Under the pieces are notes generated by a model that saw nothing but the letters and a program-made list of their open reading frames with translations, was not told where the DNA came from and ran no database searches. The translations under genes were made by a program, and so were the position numbers. 10,712 nucleotides of DNA from Bacteroidota bacterium (lineage in GTDB: Bacteria > Bacteroidota > Bacteroidia > Bacteroidales > VadinHA17): positions 1-10,712 of the forward strand of contig JAUVHQ010000050.1 of NCBI GenBank assembly GCA_030593185.1, given 5' to 3'. Numbering within the stretch: the first letter of the stretch is position 1; each line of letters opens with the position of its first letter. Below, in pieces: positions 7,003 through 10,712 of the stretch.

Positions 7003-7560
7003 TCATTTTTTCTTAAGTTCCTCTATCAGTTTCTTTCGTGCCCTGGTAAATTGTGATCTGGATGTGGACCCGGAAATTCCCAGGATCTGCCCGATTTCCT
7101 CATGGTCATATCCTTCTATAAGGTAAAGTGAAAGAACTATTCTATATCCGTCTGCAAGCTTGTTTATGCAATTCTTAATATTTTCAACGGAAACTTCCGA
7201 AATTCCTGATTCTTTATTACTGCTCTCATCTTCAATTCTGTATTCCTGTTCTTTAATTGGTATAAGTTCAACTCTTTTTTTCTTAATATTATCAAGTGAT
7301 TTATTTATCACTATCTTTTTTAACCAGGCACCAAAACTTACTTTGCCTCCATATGTATCAATCTTTTCAAATGCCGCTAAAAAAGCATCCTGCATTATAT
7401 CTTCAGCTTCCGTGGAATTATTGACTATCCTGAGACTTGCATTATACATTGCCTTATAATAGAGCTTGTATAATTTGAACTGTGACTTTTGATCTCCGAT
7501 TACGCATCCGTCAATAATATCCTGATGTATATTCCGGTAAACTGTTTCCTTCTCCATCAT
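7003..7560 (-). CDS. ECF-type RNA polymerase sigma factor (sigma-70 family)
   Basis: About 185 residues, with the two domains of an ECF sigma factor. Sigma-2 spans roughly 26-98 and includes AEDIMQDAFLAAF and TYGGKVSFGAWLKKI. Sigma-4 spans roughly 129-179, with the helix-turn-helix around YDHEEIGQILGIS and SRSQFTRARKKL. It would direct RNA polymerase to a small set of envelope or stress promoters. A GTG at 7566 is in frame, but the ATG at 7560 is preferred because an AAGG sits 5 bases before it, one of the few Shine-Dalgarno-like sites here. A second ATG at 7557 is also possible. The downstream anti-sigma-like gene suggests membrane-controlled activity and a polycistronic unit with the solenoid protein. 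The family is secure; the signal and regulon are unknown. Confidence 0.92.
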   Translation of the reverse strand: MMEKETVYRNIHQDIIDGCVIGDQKSQFKLYKLYYKAMYNASLRIVNNSTEAEDIMQDAFLAAFEKIDTYGGKVSFGAWLKKIVINKSLDNIKKKRVELIPIKEQEYRIEDESSNKESGISEVSVENIKNCINKLADGYRIVLSLYLIEGYDHEEIGQILGISGSTSRSQFTRARKKLIEELKKK

Positions 7561-7605
7561 TTTCACCTTAAAGACGTATAAAAATTATTGATGCTGCACA
7601 CAGGG

Positions 7606-7630
7606 GTAAAAAAAAGTACTGATTTTTTAC
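7606..7630. repeat. AT-rich inverted repeat in the divergent intergenic region
   Basis: GTAAAAAA (7606-7613) and TTTTTTAC (7623-7630) form a perfect 8-bp inverted repeat. The 9-base centre contains the palindrome AGTACT (7615-7620). It lies about 46 bases upstream of the preferred sigma start, in the 185-base region shared by the divergent sigma and lipoprotein genes, so it could be an operator. It may equally be a chance product of the A/T tracts. Confidence 0.35.
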
Positions 7631-7677
7631 TAAAGATTGTTCTAAAATAATAAATAAACAAATTACATTAATAAATA

Positions 7678-7709
7678 ATTGGATATTAACATGTAAAGTA
7701 ATATATTTG
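7678..7709 (+). promoter_or_regulatory. Bacteroidota-type promoter for the acidic lipoprotein gene
   Basis: TATATTTG at 7702-7709 matches the Bacteroidota -7 element TAnnTTTG exactly. ATTGG at 7678-7682 is a plausible near-match to the -33 TTTG element at about the expected spacing (19-20 bases). Transcription would begin near 7715, leaving a leader of about 30 bases ending in an A-rich stretch before the ATG at 7746. This is the only convincing housekeeping promoter I see in the window. No equally good match faces the sigma gene. Confidence 0.6.
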
Positions 7710-7745
7710 AATAAAATTGTTTTCTAATCCCAAAAAAAACTCAAA

Positions 7746-7976
7746 ATGAAAAAAATTAAGTATTTATTTCTGGCATTTGCCACTGTCTGTTTTATTGGTC
7801 TATATGGCTGCAAAAGCACACCAAAAGAAGAACAAGCTGCTGAAGAAGTAGAAGTAGTTGAAGAAGTAGAAGCAGTTGAGGAAGTTGAAGAAGTTGATAC
7901 AACTGAGGCTATTGAGGAAGCAGAAGAAGTTGAAGTTGTAGTTGAAGAGGAAGAGGAAGAAGAAGAAGAAGAATAG
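7746..7976 (+). CDS. Small glutamate-rich lipoprotein with a Glu10 tail
   Basis: A 76-residue protein with a lipoprotein signal peptide: MKK start, hydrophobic core, then LYGC with Cys22 as the predicted lipidated residue. Tyr at -2 is slightly unusual. The mature part is only 55 residues, 28 of them Glu and one Asp, with a regular alternation of Glu with Val/Ala (EEVEVVEEVEAVEEVEE) ending in ten consecutive Glu. Net charge is about -27. The KEE just after the Cys loosely resembles the acidic/Lys surface-export signals of some Bacteroidota lipoproteins. It has its own promoter and terminator, so it is probably a real, well-expressed gene. It may be an outer-membrane-anchored polyanion that binds cations or the cell wall, but no specific function can be assigned. 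The Glu tail is encoded by a GAA/GAG run (7944-7973) prone to length variation. Confidence 0.8.
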   Translation: MKKIKYLFLAFATVCFIGLYGCKSTPKEEQAAEEVEVVEEVEAVEEVEEVDTTEAIEEAEEVEVVVEEEEEEEEEE

Positions 7977-8061
7977 ATTTACCAGTCAAAAATCCGGTTT
8001 AAAACTGATTTAGAAAGACTATCCCCAAAAAGGGATTATACAAAGGGAAATTATTGTTAGT

Positions 8062-8099
8062 AAGAAAGTTTCGTAGTTAATACTATGAGACTTTTTTTG
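8062..8099 (+). terminator. Intrinsic terminator after the acidic lipoprotein gene
   Basis: The arms 8065-8077 and 8082-8094 pair over 13 positions, including two G-U wobbles, around a 4-base loop (TAAT). Pairing can extend outward to 8062/8097. The right arm runs into TTTTTTTGTG. The wobbles pair only in + strand RNA, which fits termination of the lipoprotein transcript about 90 bases after its stop. A weaker 5-bp hairpin (ATCCC 8021-8025 / GGGAT 8032-8036) precedes it. Confidence 0.8.
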
Positions 8100-8160
8100 T
8101 GTCTATTGTATAAATACTAGTGTTAAGTCAAAAAGGCACAAAGAATAAAAGTGTTTTTAA

Positions 8161-8526
8161 TTATTTCCTTAAAGTAGGTATTAATAAGATAACTAAGGTG
8201 CCAATTACTCCAAGTAGCGCAATGATTATCTTGACCGGGATAATTTTTATGAATATATAAATAGATAAACCAATCATGACCCACATCATGATAAGCGAAA
8301 TAATTTTGCTACGTATTGATATTGATCGTGTTTCTCTGAAATTATATATGTATTTGCCAAGTAATTTATGATTTAATAACCATGAGTATAAACGATCTGA
8401 ACTTTTGACATAACAACCGGCTGCTAATAATAAAAATGGTGTAGTCGGAAGTCCAGGCACAATTATACCGACAAAACCTAATCCAAGAAAAATTGATCCA
8501 AATAAAATCAAAATATGTTTAATCAT
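8161..8526 (-). CDS. YbaN/DUF454 family inner-membrane protein
   Basis: A 121-residue hydrophobic protein with the DUF454 signature GIIVPGLPTTPFLLLAAGCYVKSS (20-43), followed by SWLLNHKLLGKYI (48-60) and a hydrophobic C-terminal half. Membrane segments are near 5-23, 28-41, 74-94 and 97-116. Length is typical of the family, whose best-known member is E. coli YbaN; no biochemical role is established. It begins with ATG at 8526, 155 bases beyond the end of the upstream - strand gene, and has no partner gene. Downstream is a convergent gap shared with the lipoprotein gene. The family is secure, the function unknown. Confidence 0.9.
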   Translation of the reverse strand: MIKHILILFGSIFLGLGFVGIIVPGLPTTPFLLLAAGCYVKSSDRLYSWLLNHKLLGKYIYNFRETRSISIRSKIISLIMMWVMIGLSIYIFIKIIPVKIIIALLGVIGTLVILLIPTLRK

Positions 8527-8550
8527 ATACTAATTTCTTTTAGTAAATTT

Positions 8551-8631
8551 GTCTAATTCAGAGTGTAATTCGTCTAACTCTAAGGATTTTATCCGTTAAT
8601 AGTTTTTTCGAATAGCAGTGTGGATTTTATC
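8551..8631. repeat. Short direct repeats upstream of the DUF454 gene
   Basis: GTCTAATTC (8551-8559) and GTCTAACTC (8572-8580) repeat with a 21-base step, about two helical turns, with TGTAATTC (8564-8571) between them. GGATTTTATC occurs at 8584-8593 and again at 8622-8631. These sit 25-105 bases upstream of the DUF454 start and could be operator half-sites or decayed intergenic repeats. The rest of 8527-8681 shows no gene. An AAAAAG/CTTTTT pairing (8635-8640 / 8654-8659) is only a weak terminator candidate for the gene ending at 8682. Confidence 0.4.
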
Positions 8632-8681
8632 ACGAAAAAGTTGCACCACGGAGCTTTTTTTTGTTTATAGTATATCAATCT

Positions 8682-9521
8682 TTAAAATAAAAATAATTGC
8701 ACCATTCCGGAAATTACCTCACCTGTTTCCGGATCGAGTTCAGATCCGAACATACTATGTGGAATAGAATAGATTATTAACAGTATCACAGCAGCCAGAA
8801 CAGTTAAGGAAGGCTTTTCCCGTTTCCGGTTTCCAGCAATTGCTATAACCCAGAAAAGAAAGGCAATTAATGTTTTATTGTCAGTAAGGTCCCAACCAAA
8901 AGGGATTCCTGTCCAATATTCACCAAAAGCGTGGAATTGAACCACAGGTCCCAGTATCAATCCTCCCAGGAATAACAAAGCCAGTGTAATTCTGCCATAG
9001 AACCGTTGTTTAGGGTGTTTCATAAATGCTATGATGCCTGAGAAGTTTGACAGCAACATGGCAGCAAACATGAGAATGACATGAGGTATAAGAACACCTG
9101 CCGGAACACTCCCTTTAAACCGTATAATCACCGGGTTGTTTTCAAAAAGGTCAAGCTCTTCATTCCGGGTTGAAAGTTTCAGGAAGTATTCAAGTTTCCC
9201 GGCAGGAGGTTGATGAGGTAGATTCCCTGTTAGTAACTCTCCTTCGCGATTTAAAAGGATAGTCTGCCAGTTTTCATTTGTCGGATATTTTCTGTAAAAT
9301 AATTCTCCCTGAACATCATTATCAGCTATCTCCAGTTCAACAGGGCATGCATCATCGCCGCCATGACTCCTTGGTAATTCAATTTCATAGTTTTTGCCAT
9401 CAAGTGTAATATTTATTTCTTTGGCATAGGTTGGTCCGGTTTTCCTCTGATAGTATGCAGCTGCAATAGTTATGATAAATGCAAGTAACCAAAATAGTTT
9501 TGTATTAGCAGTTTTAGTCAT
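8682..9521 (-). CDS. Unrecognised membrane protein with an extracytoplasmic domain
   Basis: A 279-residue protein whose family I do not recognise. It has an N-terminal membrane helix (about 9-24), then a soluble, probably beta-rich extracytoplasmic domain (about 30-138). A segment of that domain (YRKYPTNENWQTI to PPAGKLEYFLKL, 76-115) is reminiscent of Fn3- or glycan-binding-type sandwiches. Four C-terminal helices follow, near 141-165, 176-196, 216-231 and 238-255. His residues lie in or near the helices (H147, H197, H255), and the loop FGEYWTGIPFGWDLTDNKT (199-217) looks like a conserved signature. It starts 3 bases after the stop of the M28 peptidase gene, so the two are almost certainly co-transcribed and coupled. 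The His placement allows a heme or metal role, but this is speculation. The CDS itself is well supported. Confidence 0.8.
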   Translation of the reverse strand: MTKTANTKLFWLLAFIITIAAAYYQRKTGPTYAKEINITLDGKNYEIELPRSHGGDDACPVELEIADNDVQGELFYRKYPTNENWQTILLNREGELLTGNLPHQPPAGKLEYFLKLSTRNEELDLFENNPVIIRFKGSVPAGVLIPHVILMFAAMLLSNFSGIIAFMKHPKQRFYGRITLALLFLGGLILGPVVQFHAFGEYWTGIPFGWDLTDNKTLIAFLFWVIAIAGNRKREKPSLTVLAAVILLIIYSIPHSMFGSELDPETGEVISGMVQLFLF

Positions 9522-9524
9522 TGT

Positions 9525-10712
9525 CTAAAGTTGGATTAGTAACACCTTTTTTTCATTATCTCTTATTACTTCAATTGTAATAGTTTGTCCTGGCTTTAAT
9601 TTCTCAAGCCGGTACATATAATCATATATACTATTTATCGCTTTGCCATTGATTGCAATAATAATATCTCCATCCTCCATACCGCCTTTATCAGCCGGGC
9701 GATCCTTTAACACAAAGTCGGCACGAAGTCCGTTCTTCACCTGTCCGGCAAAATCCGGCATTATACCAAGTGTAACTCCTTTTCGGCGCTTCATTCGCTG
9801 CTGTCCTGTCTTTGGACCGGCTTCCTGGAATACTAACGAAGAATCTCTATTTGCCAGTTCCCATGTAAGATAATATATATAGTCAGATACAGATTTCAAC
9901 CCTTCGAAATTAACCTGTTCAATATCATCTTCAGGCATATGATAATCAAGATGTGGCCCGGTTGAGAAAAAGAAAACAGGAATGTCTTTTCCATAAAAAG
10001 AAGCATGATCTGATGGACCGTATCCTTCAGGTGACTTAGCCATGTTAAAGTTCTTGCTGCCTGTAATATTATCAAGAAGTTCGGCGCCTGAAACGGAGGT
10101 TGCGGTGCCGCCGATCTGCAATGACTTTTCATTACTTAGCCTGCCAACCATGTCAATGTTTATCATGGCACTTATTTTTTCAATAGGAACAACAGGATTA
10201 TTCACGAAATACTTTGAACCAATCAAACCCATTTCTTCTGCACCAAAAGTAATAAAGATTATGCTTCTGCGTAGGGAATCGCGGTTATATGAAAGTTTCT
10301 CAGCGATTTCAAGCACTGCGGCAACACCTGATGCATTATCATCTGCGCCATTATGAATAGCAGTAGTATCAGGTTTCCTTGATCCGGTATTGGGGCCTCC
10401 CATGCCAAGATGGTCATGGTGTCCTCCTATAAGGATATATTCATCTGCCAGGTCAGGATCATTCCCTTTTATCATACCAATTATATTTCGTGTTTTTGAT
10501 TTATCCTGCAGAACTTCAGATAATCCCCTGACAATTATACCGGTTTCAAATATTTCCGGACTGCGTTGTTTATTGAGTTTTTTCTCGAGCTTTTCAATAT
10601 TTCTTCCTTCTCCTTTTAAAATGTCATCTGCAACATTTCTTGTTATATGAAATACCGGAATGTCAACAGGGGCTTTTTGTGTTTCAAGATCAACAAGTTT
10701 GTCTTTCTGATC
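9525..10712 (-). CDS. M28-family zinc metallopeptidase with PDZ domain, 5'-truncated by window
   Basis: The frame is open to the window edge, giving 395 visible residues. The Met encoded at 10475 is internal; 79 codons precede it, so the N terminus (signal peptide, start of the PA-like domain) is missing. The visible order is the end of a PA-like region (IPVFHITRNVADDIL), the M28 catalytic domain, and a C-terminal PDZ domain (about 312-395, including ADKGGMEDGDIIIAINGK). Numbered from the first visible residue, the probable di-zinc and catalytic residues are H98 and D100 (GGHHDHLG), D125 (GADDNASG), E159-E160 (FGAEEMGLIGS), D187 (NIDMVGR) and H258 (YHMPEDD). All are present, so it should be an active aminopeptidase or carboxypeptidase-type exopeptidase, presumably exported. 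The protein gene at 8682-9521 follows after 3 bases. Confidence 0.92.
   Translation of the reverse strand, partial: DQKDKLVDLETQKAPVDIPVFHITRNVADDILKGEGRNIEKLEKKLNKQRSPEIFETGIIVRGLSEVLQDKSKTRNIIGMIKGNDPDLADEYILIGGHHDHLGMGGPNTGSRKPDTTAIHNGADDNASGVAAVLEIAEKLSYNRDSLRRSIIFITFGAEEMGLIGSKYFVNNPVVPIEKISAMINIDMVGRLSNEKSLQIGGTATSVSGAELLDNITGSKNFNMAKSPEGYGPSDHASFYGKDIPVFFFSTGPHLDYHMPEDDIEQVNFEGLKSVSDYIYYLTWELANRDSSLVFQEAGPKTGQQRMKRRKGVTLGIMPDFAGQVKNGLRADFVLKDRPADKGGMEDGDIIIAINGKAINSIYDYMYRLEKLKPGQTITIEVIRDNEKKVLLIQL

Noticed and set aside
7561..7566. GTG start two codons upstream of the sigma factor ATG
   Set aside because: The AAGG motif lies too close to the GTG for ribosome binding, while the ATG at 7560 has good spacing and is the commoner start.
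7570..7580. TACGTC on the - strand as an ECF-type -10 element for the sigma gene
   Set aside because: It is so close to the ATG that the transcript would be practically leaderless and would lose the AAGG site; no matching -35 element seen.
8544..8551. TAAATTTG, an exact match to the -7 promoter element on the + strand
   Set aside because: It points into a short gap followed by a - strand gene, with no + strand gene or clear small RNA behind it and no good -33 element; likely chance in AT-rich DNA.
8635..8659. AAAAAG/CTTTTT hairpin as terminator of the 279-residue membrane protein gene
   Set aside because: The stem is only 6 bp of mainly A-T pairs with a 13-base loop; too weak to call.
10390..10650. 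Plus-strand reading frame over the M28 gene
   Set aside because: It is a shadow of a well-supported peptidase frame on the - strand that is open to the window edge; no recognisable product.

Overview
The window looks like chromosomal DNA of a Bacteroidota bacterium, most likely an environmental Bacteroidales/Marinilabiliales-type lineage. The DNA is AT-rich and most starts lack a Shine-Dalgarno sequence. One promoter matches the Bacteroidota form (TAnnTTTG). The gene families are also typical of the phylum: an ECF sigma/anti-sigma pair with a DUF4097-like partner, an SLC13 carrier with RCK_C domains, an LtaS-like sulfatase and an M28 peptidase with a PDZ domain. The phylum call is fairly secure; anything finer is inference.

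Left part, + strand (1-5191): four co-directional genes encode a small HD-domain protein, an SLC13 carrier overlapping it by ATGA, a CysQ-type 3'(2'),5'-bisphosphate nucleotidase, and an LtaS/sulfatase-fold membrane enzyme. The SLC13-CysQ pairing suggests sulfate or other oxyanion uptake and sulfur assimilation. No APS/PAPS genes are visible.

Middle part, - strand (5266-7560): an ECF sigma factor, a zinc-free single-pass anti-sigma-like protein, and an exported protein built from about a dozen short Tyr-centred beta repeats. The last two overlap by 20 bases. I read this as one signalling or envelope module. Divergent from the sigma gene is a tiny lipoprotein (7746-7976) whose mature part is about half glutamate and ends in ten Glu. 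It has a good promoter and a strong terminator.

Right part, - strand (8161-10712): a DUF454/YbaN inner-membrane protein, then a two-gene unit of an M28 metallopeptidase (5' end beyond the window) and an unrecognised five-TM protein 3 bases downstream of it.

The most unusual structure is between the genes. Two gaps in the left cluster are filled by degenerate 7-bp tandem repeats (TAACnnn), exactly phased and reaching the stop or start codons. A third gap is filled by a different 9-bp repeat (ACTCAACTT) in both orientations, which forms a 20-bp hairpin between convergent genes. I found no tRNA, rRNA, CRISPR array, insertion sequence or prophage gene.
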